Shown piece by piece: positions 30,985 through 44,001 of a stretch of DNA of 64,000 nucleotides. The translations under genes were made by a program, and so were the position numbers. Origin of the DNA: Talinum fruticosum. Taxonomy: Eukaryota > Streptophyta > Magnoliopsida > Caryophyllales > Talinaceae. The notes below the pieces were generated by a model. It had not been told where the DNA came from. It did not search any database and worked only from the letters and a program-made list of their open reading frames with translations. Where the stretch lies: contig JAITYX010000045.1 of assembly GCA_021018815.1 (NCBI GenBank), forward strand, positions 3,782,001 through 3,846,000, in the 5' to 3' direction. Positions within the stretch are counted from its first letter, which is position 1; each line of letters opens with the position of its first letter.

Positions 30985-33900
30985 ATGCTGCAGCATCAGC
31001 AACCCCAGCAGCAGCAGCAGCAACAACAACCATCTCAAGTGGTGGCGACAACCGCGGCCTCGGCCGAAACAACGGGGAGGCGCCGCCGAAGCAAGTGGCA
31101 ATGGCGATGGATCGACTGGGACAAGCCGCTCGTCTTATTGCCGACATAAGGCTTGGCGCCGATCGCCTTCTCGAGGCGTTATTCGTCTCAGCTGAGTCCC
31201 AGCACCCCTCGAAAACACTCAATTTCATTCTTAAAGAAGACTCCACCATGCGCCAGCATCTCCAGGATCTTCGAAATATTGGTTAGTCTCCCCTCTGCAT
31301 TTTCATTCTAGGGTTTTTGGGTTCAAATTTTGGTTAAATTGCGTTCCTTGTATTTTGTTTATTTTGTTATTGGTAGCATTATTATTGATTTTGTTTAGGT
31401 TCGTGCGGGGTGAGTTGTGGAAATTTTTCAATTTGTGTGCTTGTAGTTGATGCTGGGGAAGTGGGTTTTTGGACGATTATATTTTCCTCTTTCCTTGCGG
31501 GAGATATTTGTAAGTTTTAGATGTACGATTATTATTTCGGGATAGCAAGCTTGAATGGCTTTATGAATAATTCAATCCACTATGTTTATTGTCAATACCT
31601 TTGGGACTGATGCGATACTGTAATTGACTTGAGTTTCTTATCCGATATAAATTCTTGCTGAACTTGAAAAGAAATTATGATTTTTGCAAGTTCGATTCGC
31701 AAGTGGGGATAGCAGATAGAGCATAGTGGATTTGTGCTCTATTTTTGTGAAAATTCGGCATCCAACTATACTGTTCACTATTAATTAGGCTTGATTCCTG
31801 ATTAATCTGTTGTTGCTGCTCACGTAAAATTAACAGCTGTTGAACAGCTATTAATTACTCTAGATTTTGGCTATGTCGGGCCGTAAGTTGAACAGCTGTT
31901 CACATAAAATGAGGGCCCATTATCACACTCGGATGCTACAGCTTGAGCAGTTTGAGAATGATATACCCTAAATGTGGTCATGGTAAGCCATCATACATTA
32001 CACTGATGGATTTTGGTGTACCTTTTTGTAATAAAACCCGAATATAGGCTTCTCAAATCGAAAAGTAAATGCTTAAAACATGTATAAAATTTGGGATTAG
32101 TTCAATTATTACATCTGTTCCATATCAATTCTTTTCCATGAGCCAATCAAAATCATAGAACTGTAATATAGTGAAATCAGACTTACTTACCAGATCACCC
32201 AAGGCATCCATAAGGCTTTAGATTTTACCTGTTGATGAGAAAGTGCCGGCCTTCCTGTATGTATGTGTAACTTCTTATAGATGTTTTTCCTTGTAGCTAT
32301 TGATTTCTGCTGCCTCACTTTCAAAGAGCTTGGAATACAGTTTACTAAAGGCATTCTGTTTTGATATGGTTTGTTTTTGAGTTTCTTAGTATTATCTGTT
32401 AGGGATTCCTTTGTCTAATGTTTCTGATGTGAAACTTTGTCTAAAGTTTTCAGCATCTTTCTACATTTGGCGCCTTAAGGTTTTTGGCCCTGTTTGTCAT
32501 TGGAGGCTTAGATACATTTCTTCATCTGTCTAGTTAAATATTAATCATTTTACTTGAAGTTATAATGTTTTCAATTGAGACTTGCTAAGCTAAGACTAAT
32601 CGCATGTCTTACAGACTTACAGTCTTGATTTGAGCTTTTCCTAGTATGTGTTTGTAGTTAGAACGCATGGAGTTCAAGTCCTTGCGTGCAAGTGGAGAGT
32701 GGTGAATAGGTGTTACAAAGACATAGCTGAGGTTGGCATTTAGAGGACAGCGTGGATTTTATTTTTTATGGACTACAAGTGTTGCATGGGTCTTGGATAA
32801 GTGTCTTTCCTTTTTTTTTTTTTTTTGGGGGGGAGGTTGGTTCAGGTGGAGGAGGTTTGTAACTGAAAATAGGACGTATGCAAAGGAAGAGGGTGCACTG
32901 GAAGGGTATAGAGAGGTAGGAGAGGAAATATGTGGAAGTAGGGAGAGGTGTATCTTCCCTTTCGTGTTTCTATTGGCATGCACTAAAATCTTCTGCTTTT
33001 AAGGAGGGAAAAGTCTTTTAGAAAAGAAAATAAAGAGGTGTGACGGGGAATAAGGAGATCTTGAAAGTGATATGACATGACATGGGGCATTACATCATAT
33101 CTGTTTCTTCGAGAAATCATTATGTTTGTAATGAAATACATGCCATGAGTTCAGCTGCTTCATGTAATTGGGCTGTCTTATGTCTAGGAATTGTCCATGC
33201 ATTTGTCCTTTAGATAAAAGACTATCCACTTCTGCGAAATTTGTAGATCTTTTATGAAATTTTGGAACTGTTTTCAAAGTTCCATTAAGTTTCAAAGCAG
33301 CTCTATTGGAAATTTCAAGAGCTCTCTATATGGTTCTTCTGTAATTGTCGGGGTTCTGCTAAAAATTGCATAATTCTGTCTGAAATTTCAAGGTTCAACT
33401 CAAACTCCAAGCCCCACTTCAAGGTCTCCAAGTAGACCCATGAACAGTAGTGAGAATAGCCTATATTTGGTACACCCATTGGCATAAAATTTTGAGCAGT
33501 AACTAGAAAAAAATGCAAATAATAATTGCATCTGCCTAAGCAACTTGTTCTAGCTCACATTAAATCCTCACTTAAGGCACATGATACTAACTAATAGGAA
33601 CAATGTGAAGATAAGCCATGCAAAGAAATCTCTCCTATGGGCTTTCCTTTTCCTTTCCCCTTCTCCTATGCAACAAGTTTTAGTTAGTGATCACCATACC
33701 TTTTTCTTTATGGCTCCTTTTCTTCTTCAAATTTACTTTAGATGAGGAATAAATTACTTCTACAGCTGAAGTGCTAGTTTTGTGGGATTGGGCAAACATA
33801 GTGCTCCAGATTGCAAAAAAATTGTGTCCTAGATCGGATATCTTGGACTAGGAATGTTCAGGTGGACCAAGTAGCTTCAACTTGCCTTGCATTCTAGTTC

Positions 33901-36900
33901 TCTTCTAAATTTCCTGACTCCTTAAGAATTGCTATTGTATTATTTTTTTTTCATTTTTATCATTGTTTTGACACTAATTGTAATCTTCTTTACTTGCTTT
34001 ATTATTTCCTATTCTATTCCTGTTTCAACTTGTTTTTTTATTCCATAATGCTACTATTTCTATTTACGTATATCTTTATTTCACAAAGTGAATTTTAGAT
34101 GTTTTTCTCGTCGCCTGTGTTTCATTTCTTCAAAATTGTTTTGGTCCGGGTCCTGTGAAACTACTACTATTTGACTTCGGGTAATGCTACGCACACCTTG
34201 ATCGCATCATATCCCTCTGAACTGGGTATTATTAAATTAACATTCATTTTTGTAAATTCTTTTGCATCTTCTAGGAAGGCAACTTGAAGATTCTGGGGTG
34301 CTTAATGAAGCATTAAGATCTCGAAGCAACTCCTGGGGATTGCACATGCCTTTGGTTTGTCCAGATGGTGCAGTTGTTGCATATGCCTGGAAGCGGCAAC
34401 TTGCTGGCCAGGCTGGTGCATCTGCAGTTGACAGGACTAGGTGAAAAGAAATATAGTAATTGCAATGAATATGATAGAATTTGTTTCTTTTCAGTACCTT
34501 CTCACATGTATTTGTGGTTCGTATCAGTTTCGGTGCTCGTACTCCCCCCTTTTTCTTTATAGCATAGGTGAGTCATAAGTGGCATGAGTTGGATTTGTAT
34601 GTCATAACAACAAAGCACAAATTTGCTTCCAACCATGTATCATGGGGTTTTTTATTACTTTGTTACAATTTCTTCAAAGTGCTGACCTTTTAACTTCTGG
34701 GCCATAAAGATCTCCTTTTTGCCTGCTGAGAATTGGGTAGCTTGTTGGGAAATATGCTTGTAGTAAATAACAGACATGCAAAGAATTATTTCCAACTGAG
34801 ATATCTTATCTAGAAATACTGTGAAATTACTGAAATTTCTCAATTTTTTCTGCATTGATTGCGGAAAATCGTGTTCAGGCTTTTTGTTACCCCTACCTAT
34901 GTTACGAGCTTTGGGGGCTTCATGTTTGCTGCAAAGTAGTCTTGCAGGCTTGGTTTTTCAAAGCATTGAAAATCACTCAATAATGTTTGAAACGTTCATA
35001 GTTACATTGTATTCTCTTGGGTGTAGGGCTACTAAAGATTCCCCTGGACAACTTTCATTTGTATAATTTGTAAATGGCTATATCACAGTTAATTACTGAT
35101 TTCAGATGCTATCAATCGCTGTGGGATGAGCCTATTAATGTTTGCAAGTATGACCTGTGATGATTTTTGTTTAATTAAATGGCTTGACAGAAGATGAAAG
35201 GTTGATTTCGCGTTTCTCACTTCACAAATTTGTTTGTTTCCTATATAATGCCCGTTAAAACAAAGCCTGCTGTAAAATTCCGATCTGTATGACGAAGGCT
35301 AAAAAAAATGTTAGGAATTCCATGCTCTTTTCCATGAGGTAGCGCAGGACATTTTCGAAATATGTAGAAATTCTCTCGCTCTAATAAAATTAATCATATT
35401 TGTGGTGGGAAGGGTAGTATTCCATTGCTGAAAATCTGATGTAAACCCTAGAGAATAAAGGTACTCAAAGGAAAGGGAAAAAACAGAGAGGAAGCAAAAT
35501 ACTATTTTTCTATCAAGTTAAACGTCAGAATGAAGGAACAGGTGCGTAGATGAAACCATTGAAAAGGAAGGGTGGTTTTTATTATATCTGATTTGTGAGT
35601 TTGTTTATAGATGTCATGAATCATGACTCTATGTCATTTTGGTTCCAGTTCCTCCTACCAAAGCAGCAGTATCTAGCATCTGAGTCAATCTTTAACACAT
35701 TGCAGGTTAGCTTTGAAGTCCTTTACAGACCAAAGGAAGAGATTTTTCCTCATCTTGACTGTGAATCATCTTCAAAGAAACAGTGCACTTCACAAGAATC
35801 TGTTGTGGAGAACCCAGAAGAACCTATTGATTATGGAACGCTTGTAGACACCTTAAAACATCTGAAGAATGAAATTCCCAACATGAAGATCTTCACTTAT
35901 GAAAGATTGGAGTGGTTGAAGAGAGCTACTTCACTTCCTGCAACAGCAAATGAGGGTTCCTTTGAAGCATCAATGGAGCATAATCATGCTGCGAGTAATC
36001 TAAGATCTGGATCTTTTGATGAAGTGCCTTCAGATAGAGTTTCTGTCATTGAATTGTTAGTGCCTTCCGTGTTCAGAGCTATTGTATCATTACATCCTGT
36101 TGGTTCTAAAGATCCTGATGCAGTGGCCTTTTTCTCACCAGATGAGGTGATTTCTTCAGCTTTGAGTACTTTAATATTGCACCCTCTGTCTCTAAATGAT
36201 TGTCCTCCGTTCTATTTTGGTTTGTCTCATTTTGGCTGCCCTACTTTTTTATATTTTAATATGATTGTCCACTGTTTCTGTTAACTAAAATGAATAGACA
36301 TTTAAACATGAGTGCAATCCTTATTTTATTATTTGGTAAATTAACAAATATTTACATGCATTTTTTGTTTGCTTAATATTTGCAAAATGTCAAAGAGGAC
36401 AATAATTAAGAGACGGAGGGAGTATTAGAAGATGTGGTGTAAATTCTTTGTGGAATTTTCTCATGGTGTTATCATGATATAAACCTGATTTAGAGGCACT
36501 TCATTTAAGATTTATGGCTGAGATTAAACCATTGTTGTACTCCTGGTTGTCTCTTGGTGTTCTTGTAGCCTAATCATGTCCTAGTTGGCGCTCATTAGTC
36601 ATTAGTAATGCATCTGAATTTTGTGGAAAGTCAATGTTTAAAAAATCTTTTACCTGTGCCTGGCTGCCATTTCACGCACACAATCAGCATGGCAAATGTT
36701 GTTTTAGTTGTGCTTTCTGTAATGGCTGCAGTACTGCATAAGTGTGGCAATGTGCCTATTGTGATTGCAGTTGTAGCCTGAAAATTTAAGAAGTATTCAC
36801 CAAACAGCGTTTGGTGCATATACTTGGAATGATTTGACTTTGTAATCCTATTATTCGCATAATATACCAAGGTATTCATCCAACGGTTGTAAGCATGACA

Positions 36901-37726
36901 TCTCTATTTATAATATATGAGCAATAGTTTTGGTCGCTGAAATTTGCTTCTTCCTAAGTTTCAATTTTGGGTAGTTCACTTCATAAATGTTACTGCCATG
37001 CAATAATACCTCCCCCCAAAAAAAAAATGCTACTTTTTCATTGTTTTGAAATATTCACTTTATTTATTTGTTTTAACTTTCACTTTGCAGGGAGGGAGCT
37101 ATGTCCATGCAAGGGGTTTATCAGTTTACCATGTGTATAAGCATATCACGGTAGTATCTCCTTTCCAGTTTGGTTTAGATCTGAGGTGCCATTGGAACAT
37201 CTATTTTAGCTGTTTTTTCTCATTAACCTATTTACAGGAATTAGCGAACATTGCTTTGCAATATTTTCTTGGTAATAAGTCCGAAATGGCTCTGCATGTT
37301 CTTCTGGTATGGTTCGTATTAAAATTAATAGAGATACACCATAACAATCTCTTTTCATCAGTAGCATTTATAAGTTTGTTTTTAGTATACTGATTGAGCT
37401 ACTTGCTTTAAAGCACTGGATCAGCAGCTACCAGAGTCTATTTACCCAAGCATGCAGGTGGCTAATTTCAGTCTTGCTTTTCTCCCCACTCCCCCAAAGA
37501 AAACAGAGATTTCTCTTTGCCTTCACCTGAAGAGTAGTGTTCTTTTTGTTGCAGCAAATGTGGGCAACTTCTGACAATGGATAGACAGTTAGGAGTATTC
37601 TTGCCTCCCGTGCATCGCCCATATCAAGACTTCTCTGCTGCTAAAGTTGCATCCCCGTCAGCAAAGGATCAAAGTCTAAACATAGTGCAAGCTTATCATG
37701 TTGGCTGTTCTCTGCCGGATGTGTAA
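30985..37726 (+). CDS. MED27: Mediator of RNA polymerase II transcription subunit 27 (seven coding exons)
   Basis: MED27 is a tail-side subunit of the Mediator complex, which links transcription factors to RNA polymerase II in the nucleus. Exons: 30985-31281, 34275-34440, 35706-36146, 37091-37150, 37238-37306, 37414-37457, 37555-37726, all with GT-AG introns. Landmarks: Gln-rich start (PQQQQQQQQPS), LIADIRLGADRLLEALF, then SRSNSWGLHMPLVCPDG, YAWKRQLAGQAGASAVDR, FTYERLEWLKRATSLP, SVFRAIVSLHPVGSKDPDAV, GGSYVHARGLSVYHVYKHI and a C-terminal zinc-ribbon-like CSKCGQLL. The exons total 1249 bases, two short of a multiple of three. The frame slips once in the G run at 31074-31077 and once in the T run at 35743-35747; with one base more in each the product would be 416 residues. 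I chose the ATG at 30985 because EAPPKQVA, conserved before the first in-frame ATG (31101), lies upstream of it. I cannot separate assembly error from real mutation. Confidence 0.93.
31282..34274 (+). other. MED27 intron 1 (2993 bp)
   Basis: Donor G|GTTAGT, acceptor TTCTAG|GA, phase 1. There is a poly-T then poly-G run at about 32808-32836. I see no transposon with readable ends. Short open frames here are chance. Confidence 0.8.
36180..36422. mobile_element. Stowaway MITE in MED27 intron 3
   Basis: The right end, inverted, reads CTCCCTCCGTCTCTTAATTA, the standard Stowaway terminus. The left end reads CACCCTCTGTCTCTAAATGA. The two agree at about 21 of the first 26 positions. The right flank is TA; the left TA has drifted. 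Length is 243 bp. It begins only 33 bp after the exon 3 donor. Confidence 0.85.
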
Positions 37727-38089
37727 CTTATCAGCTTGTCTCAGTTGGCCTCCTGGTTTGTATGCACATCCTTGAATAATCTACTCATAAGATTTAGTTA
37801 GATCTAAATTAAGACATTGCCTGCCTGAGTGACTAATCTTATTGTTTGGCATTTTTTTTTTTTTTTGCGTGTTTGGTAGGAGGGGTTATATGCAAGCAGC
37901 CTAATAAGGTTGCAATAGATCATAGATGTGAAAGGCATTGACTACCTACTACTATATAAAAAGAAGGAAACATAGTAAATTGATTCATTTTGCTCTTGAC
38001 GAGAATGTTCCTTCATAATTCAAATTTTACTAGTGCCAAATAATGGCTCTTTCAACTACTTGGTTGTTGAAGATGGTGATGAATGCCTC

Positions 38090-39080
38090 TTTGGTTAGTT
38101 TGAGGTTTGGGCCTATTGTTGAGTATAAGGTTGCTAGTAGTGGGTAGATGGTCTAACCGGTGGGATCGATTGGAGGGGAAAAACCGGTTGACCTGGTGTA
38201 CTCAATTTATGTGTACTTTATTTTTAATTTATGGTAAATTTTTATGCCTGTATTTTTAAATATTAGGTCTTCATTATAAACTTAGCTGATAATTTACACC
38301 CTAATATTTGAATTTGATTTTCCTGAAAGAAAATACTTAAATTTAAGTTAGTAATTATAGTTGATGATGATTAAAAGATTCATTATGATACATCTGGCCA
38401 TAAAGTAACAAAAAACATGTATGAGTATATGAGAAAGTCTGGCTTCCCCTTTGTCCATAACTCTAGTTTAAATATGAGTTAAAAAACAGCCTAATAGTTC
38501 ATATGAAAAACAACCCAGTCAGTCAGTGTATGATTTGTCAGTCCATCTTTAAACAATTACAAAAACCCTAAAATGCTTTTGCTCTGGTTCCCTCTGCCGC
38601 TCTCTCACTTGGTAACTCATGTTTTCAAATTTGAAAATTTCATAAACCTCTTCAGCCATCTCTCTCTCTCTCTCTCTCTCCCCCTCACTATCTCTCTATC
38701 TCTTAGTAAACCCGTGCCTCTGTCTTTCTTCTCCTAATCTCCCACAGTCCTATCACGGTCTCTACTCACTGGAGCATGAGAGGAGTAGTGCCCAAGGCAT
38801 AGAGTTCGCCGGCATCGGAGAAGACATCACAGACCACAGATTGCCTGCAACACAGGATTGCCTGTGCCGGCCTTTGAATTCTTTTAATTGATATTTATTT
38901 ATATACAAAATCCGGGGCAACTGTGGTTTCTACTTACAAGGGTTTACTGGGCTGTCTGGTTTTGACTGGTTCAATGGGTTGAAAGGTTTTTGAATCTTCC
39001 ATACCATTTTGGGTGGCAGATCGGCGGGTGAACTGTTGGACCAGCTGGTCTTGTCTGGTTGCGGTAACCTTGGTTGGGTA
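38090..39080. mobile_element. Candidate non-autonomous element with AACCGGTT-type ends
   Basis: The left part has GGTCTAACCGG and AAAAACCGGTTGACCTGG; the right part has GGTTTTGACTGGTTCAATGG and CTGGTTGCGGTAACC. The same layout (GGTTGACC...AT-rich...CT-rich...GGTTGCCGGTTGAACTGG) occurs at 47828-48602, which suggests two copies of one family. I cannot define ends or target duplications. Confidence 0.35.
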
Positions 39081-39441
39081 CTGTATAATGGGTCAAATGG
39101 TGAGGATTACTTCATTTTTTCTTATTAGTTCAATAGGAAATACCTTTTACTGACAATTTCACTTCAAAGCTTTAAGAATAACAGTATGCTTTCTCAAATC
39201 TGTCCCCTTCTGCAAATCCTTTCCATATGTTGCCCAAAGGCATTTGAATCTTGTCCAAAGGGTTTAGGTATTAGTCATGTGCTAGCCAGAAGAGGATTGT
39301 GAGAAGAGATGAAAAAGGAGAGAGAAATGGGAAATTCAGCAGTATAGTTTCTTCTTTACAGGATCTATGGTGGGTGAAATTGGAGAATTCAGGGTTTTGA
39401 AAGAGGGATTTTGTAGGAAATTTGATTGGGGAGGCCGGGGG

Positions 39442-39897
39442 TGTTAAAAGAAAACAACAAATAAGGGATAAAATTCATACAAATCCACCAAAGAGAACCT
39501 AGGAGATCCATTGAAGAAAACCTAGGAGATCTACCTCGGGTTTATGAGAGATCCACTCACAAGGAACCAAGTCTACATGGAAAAAGAAAGCAATAATCTG
39601 CTCAAAAGTTTCTATTCAATTGATGCGTGTATAATAGCACCTAAATAATGCTTATATATAGTCCAAGAAAGCCTTGGGAAACAAGCTAAACTCAAACCGT
39701 AAACTATATCTTTTCTACCAACTACGAAGCAAACGATATTGCATAAAATAATAAAAATATACTCCTAAAGGAACCCAGAAAGTATCTTCAAAATAAAAAT
39801 AAAAATATAAGAAATATTTCTATAATTACAAACTTCTGGACTAATAGAATCAATACATAATTTTATCTCGTATTTTGCTTCTTCGAGCTTCTCTTCA
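39442..39897 (-). mobile_element. Candidate copia-type solo LTR
   Basis: On - it begins TGAAGAGAAGC and ends TTTTAACA (TG...CA), with a TATATATAAGC promoter-like word in the middle and a leader resembling copia LTRs. Flanking bases do not form a matching 5-bp duplication, so this is tentative. Confidence 0.4.
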
Positions 39898-41271
39898 TAT
39901 GGGGAGGGGTGGTGATTTGGAAGGGGCAGGGTTCTTTTGGGGTTGGTTGGTTATGAGCTGACTGGCCGACCCATAGCAAGGCTTGATTGAAGTTCTTTGG
40001 CGACCTTTTGATGGCTAGCAAGAGAACAGGACGAACTTGGAGTTAGAATGCATGGATAAATTTGAGAGGATGTGTTTGCATGTGGGGGTATGACTGTGTG
40101 TGAATGGTAATAAGATTTACATGGTGGTAACTGTATTAAATGGTCACAAACTATTGGGCCGTTATCAAATATTTTGGTTTTTACATCTGTTCTGTGGCAT
40201 ATTTTTGGCCAAGGAGAAATGTGTTTATGGGGATCAGATGAAGTGCTTCCCAACTTGACACTAAAGCAGCTGTCTCACTTCCTTTGTATCAAGCAATTTT
40301 CTTCTGGGTTCTATCGGTGGTGCCGCAGGCTATTTATGATTGTGAACTGTGATGCACCCATTTTTCATCTGTTGCTGTCTTTTCCCGATTCCTGACGCCA
40401 TTTTTCATTGCAAATAAATGATAATATTATGGAACTCATTGTACAATAAAAATTCTTGTAGTGTGCTAGTTTTGATTTGTTAAAAGATTGATCCTGTTGT
40501 TTCAAAACACTATGCACTGATTCCTTGGATTATAACAAGTCCTTATGTGATGATTTAGGAGCATGATGTTTGAACCTAGTTATAGTTTATGTTACTTGTA
40601 CTCTTCATCTTGCCTCAAGCACTCATGTCGGACACTTGAGATGCGAATATGGATATGGACACTTGACACTTCATTTTGGACAAAAAATTACAAATATGTT
40701 TTCAAAACTTGCCTTCGTGACATCATGTCTATCGCTCTTCACTTGAACATGGATATAGCCTAGTTTGAGAAACATAGGTTATAGTTATTACTTGTTAACA
40801 GGGGGAGAAATGTGTTTTGGCTTTTAAATGTACTTCTCATTTGAGCTGGTACATAGAAAGGAATAGGAAGAAAATCAAACGACACAAATCCAGCTCTCTG
40901 AAATAGTTGGTCCTAGGGGACCTTACATTGCCATGGCGAACGAAGCAAAATAGAAGACATGCATTGTTCACTGTAAATCAATACTGAGCTCAAAGGAATC
41001 AAAGCGCTTAAAACTCTGGGAGAATTTTTTTAATAGTGAGGAAATGCTTTTGAATTTTTTTATTCCTCGTGGTAATATATGGTTCATTGTGATAGTGAAT
41101 GCCTTTTCAATCTAGTGTCAAATGGAACTGGCTTCTTCGCAATTCATCCATAGGCTTAATGTTTAAACAACAAGATTTACATGTAAGTCCTTGAAATGAT
41201 GGAGTACGTATTTGTTGCTCGAATATCCTTTCTTTCACATCTCCCTATATACATAAATACAATTTGTTTAG

Positions 41272-41397
41272 GAGCTATTAATTGTGGTCCTTCGTGGTGA
41301 GAACATGGCTGAATTCCTTAATGTTGTTTGTAAGGCTTCCTCACAGAACATTTGCCAATTGATCCTCGGCATGACTTGTGAAATTTTCAAAAACTAG
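41272..41397 (+). other. Exon-like segment ending in a stop, unrecognised
   Basis: After an acceptor-like TTTGTTTAG, 41 codons run open to TAG: ELLIVVLRGENMAEFLNVVC then KASSQNICQLILGM. Composition and the preceding pyrimidine-rich acceptor look like a real terminal exon, but I cannot name a family. It could equally be chance. Confidence 0.25.
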
Positions 41398-41734
41398 AGT
41401 CCATAGGACCATAGTTTAAGAACTCTGCATCCTTGATTATGGAGGCTCGTAACCAAGCTTTCATCCTTCTTTGCATGACTATGTGTTGCGTGGACCCATT
41501 TGATCAGAAGTTTATCATTCTTTTTATTGATAATGACAAAGATGATTGCCAATTGTAGATCATTTGACGCTGCCAATCTTATATTTTCAGAAATGCTAAT
41601 GAGAACAAGTTTATGTTGGACAGTCTGTAGGAAGAAGCTTATGCTACAGTTACTTGTGTTAAGCTACTTCAACCAGCAGATTGAATGCATTCTTGGATTT
41701 AGAGGATGGTGCACTGACCAGCATCTTCTGTCAT

Positions 41735-42200
41735 AATCAAGATGTCAATGATTAAATTGCCAGAGTTCAGATGTATAATTGAGATGTCAATGATTAAATC
41801 GCCAGAGTTCAGATCTTTCATTAAGTTACATGCGTACCTCTATCTTTTCTGAATAACCTGTTCAGGCAAGAGCATGATCTGGTTCTCATAAGAGGGAAGA
41901 CATAAATAAGTTTCTGTAGTGCTGTTTGGAAGAAGTAGCTAAGAGATCTTAGCAACGAGCAACAAAGTGCTAATCCTCCCACCATTTAATTGACTAAGGT
42001 TTTGATAGAGAATGCGGAAAGAGAGGATTTTTTGAGGGAAGGGGAAAATTAGGAGGGGATTAGAGAAGGAGAGTAGAGCGACAGATGGAAGGCAAGGAGA
42101 CTAAGGTTTTGATAGAGAATGGGGAAAGAGGATTTTTTGAGGGAAGGGGAAAATTATGAGGGGATTAGAGAAGGAGAGTAGAGCGACAGATAGAAGGCAA
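41735..42200. repeat. Two local tandem duplications (about 42 bp and about 105 bp)
   Basis: 41742-41820 has two copies of a unit with GATGTCAATGATTAAAT and GCCAGAGTTCAGAT. 41994-42200 has two copies of a ~105-bp unit starting CTAAGGTTTTGATAGAGAAT and containing GGGATTAGAGAAGGAGAGTA. The second pair is over 90 percent alike by eye. Confidence 0.85.
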
Positions 42201-42480
42201 GAAGAAATGTATTTATAGCGTAAGGCGAAATATATATTCATAATAGTTTAAAAACTTAGAATACTAAAGGAAACTACCTATGACAAACCTATATAGAAAA
42301 GATAACTCAATATTACCTAAGTGCTCCGACATATTCTTTATTTGATTATATTCTAAAATAGCCTATAAATAAGCCTACAAAATTACATTAAAATTATCAA
42401 CATACAAAATCTTTCTGAATATTAGAAATCTCTTAGATTCCTACTCTTAGGAGGATATCCTTCGCTCTTGATCTGCATCA
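42200..42480 (-). mobile_element. LTR-like stretch, tentative
   Basis: On - it has a CTATAAATACATTTC promoter-like word and AT-rich U3-like DNA upstream, followed on the other side by the duplicated CT-rich leader. Ends are not defined. Confidence 0.3.
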
Positions 42481-43658
42481 TTCTTCTCTGGTTGGAACAA
42501 AGAAACTCGCTGTGTTTTATGATGAGGTAGAATTAGGAAGTTGAAGCACAGAACCAACATTGGTATGTAGGGAAAAGCAGCTGTAAGGACCCATAAGCAC
42601 CAGTAAGATAGTTGCAAAGAGCTGAAGCGCTACACTTCAAGAAAAAAAGAACCGGCCTGAGAAGAGAAAGACTAAAACATGTGTACCTAAGCTGTTCCAG
42701 GATCACGTTTCTTTTTTGGTAACTACGACATTATATGTAGCAGTGGCAAGGATGTGAGATGATAGAAGTGAGAAAGCGGAATTATTGTGAATGTTGACAG
42801 TGAAGATGATGACAGTGGCTTGAGTTTTAGATTTGTATTGGATAGATAGGTCATTGACTGATTGTATGATAAAATAGGGTTCCCAAGGTGTGTTTCAATG
42901 GTAGACTTTAGACTTTTGATATATCACATTAGTTTTTTCTTTCCCTCCCATTAAAAAATTTTACCCCTGCTCTTATTAGAGTATGAGACTCATGAGCCTA
43001 TTGGCTTGAACTTCTTTAAGTTGCTTCACGCTTTTTCCCCTTTCTGAGGTCGTCTTCTCCAAATAGATATTTCCAAGCTTGGACATTTGATGCTTCTAAC
43101 ATTTCTGTGTCACGGACAGTGAGACTTGATCTGATCAGAGTACATCTAATGTATGTAGGTCATATCTACCTTATCTACAAAGATGACTCAGGACGACATG
43201 AAGGAATTATTATTTATTCTGACTGTTCCAAACCCACATTTTGTGTAACTCTAAATTCAATCTAAATTCAATGGGAAAAATGTGGAAAAAATGAGTAATT
43301 GGAGGTATGATGAGGTGGTCGATAAAGGCATGGATGTACTTTAGAAATATGTTTTGCTTCTTTGTGAGTAATATTTCTCGTTGACATAGGTTGAACATTT
43401 TAAAGTTTGGCTATGAGATCTTAATTAATTTTCTGAAATCATTCTGGACTGTATGCCTGGATGTTGACACTTCTTGATGTTTCTTTTGGACTATTAATAG
43501 GTATAAGTGCCGTAATCATTTGGATAAATGTCTATTTGTTTCTGCTTCATTTTGTTCATAAAAGTGGGAGCGAGTGATCCCTTCAGTTATGTATGCAGTT
43601 TCAGTGTGCTTTTGTTTTAATTATGCCTTTTTGCCCCCTGCTTTCCCGGTGTATATAG

Positions 43659-44001
43659 GCAGAGAGATTTATGGTGGCTAGTGCAGCCAATCTGGGTGCT
43701 GTATGTATGAAGGTCGATAACCTTTTGCCGTTCTACGAGGTAATTGTGCTCTCCCCATATGGTCTTTCTCATGTGGTTTCCTAGCCTTTGAAGAGGCTGT
43801 ACTTGTTGAACTTGCCAAAAACACTGGAATCTTCAATGGATTTGCCTTGGCAGAGACTTTAATACCTGCATTCCTTCTGGATAAGCATGATCAGATCCAA
43901 ATTGAGCCCCGTACGCCTTTGTTCTTCACAGACATGTCGAACCCACGGTTGAAAAGAAAATTTCCTCTCTACAATATGAAATCCTGCCGCAAAAGCCATT
44001 G
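43659..44001 (+). other. Two exon-like segments, unrecognised
   Basis: 43661-43739, after a TATATAG acceptor and before GTAATT, reads ERFMVASAANLGAVCMKVDN then LLPFYE. After an 46-bp gap ending TTTCCTAG, a frame open to TGA at about 44001 reads EEAVLVELAKNTGIFNGFAL then IPAFLLDKHDQIQIEPRTPL. The frame that continues from the first segment instead stops early. These look like protein-coding sequence, perhaps the remains or 3' end of a gene, but I recognise no family. Confidence 0.35.

Larger units (their letters stand above)
37727..41270. other. Region downstream of MED27, no gene recognised
   Basis: It starts with the MED27 3' UTR, whose end I cannot fix. It then holds a GGTT/AACC-rich inverted-type segment (about 38090-39080), CT-rich tracts at 38660-38705 and an LTR-like stretch (39442-39897). 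Open frames such as 39951-40253 and 40174-40395 have no recognisable domain. Confidence 0.5.

Noticed and set aside
35595..36284. Single 229-codon gene
   Set aside because: It is MED27 exon 3 plus read-through of both flanking introns, the second into a Stowaway MITE.
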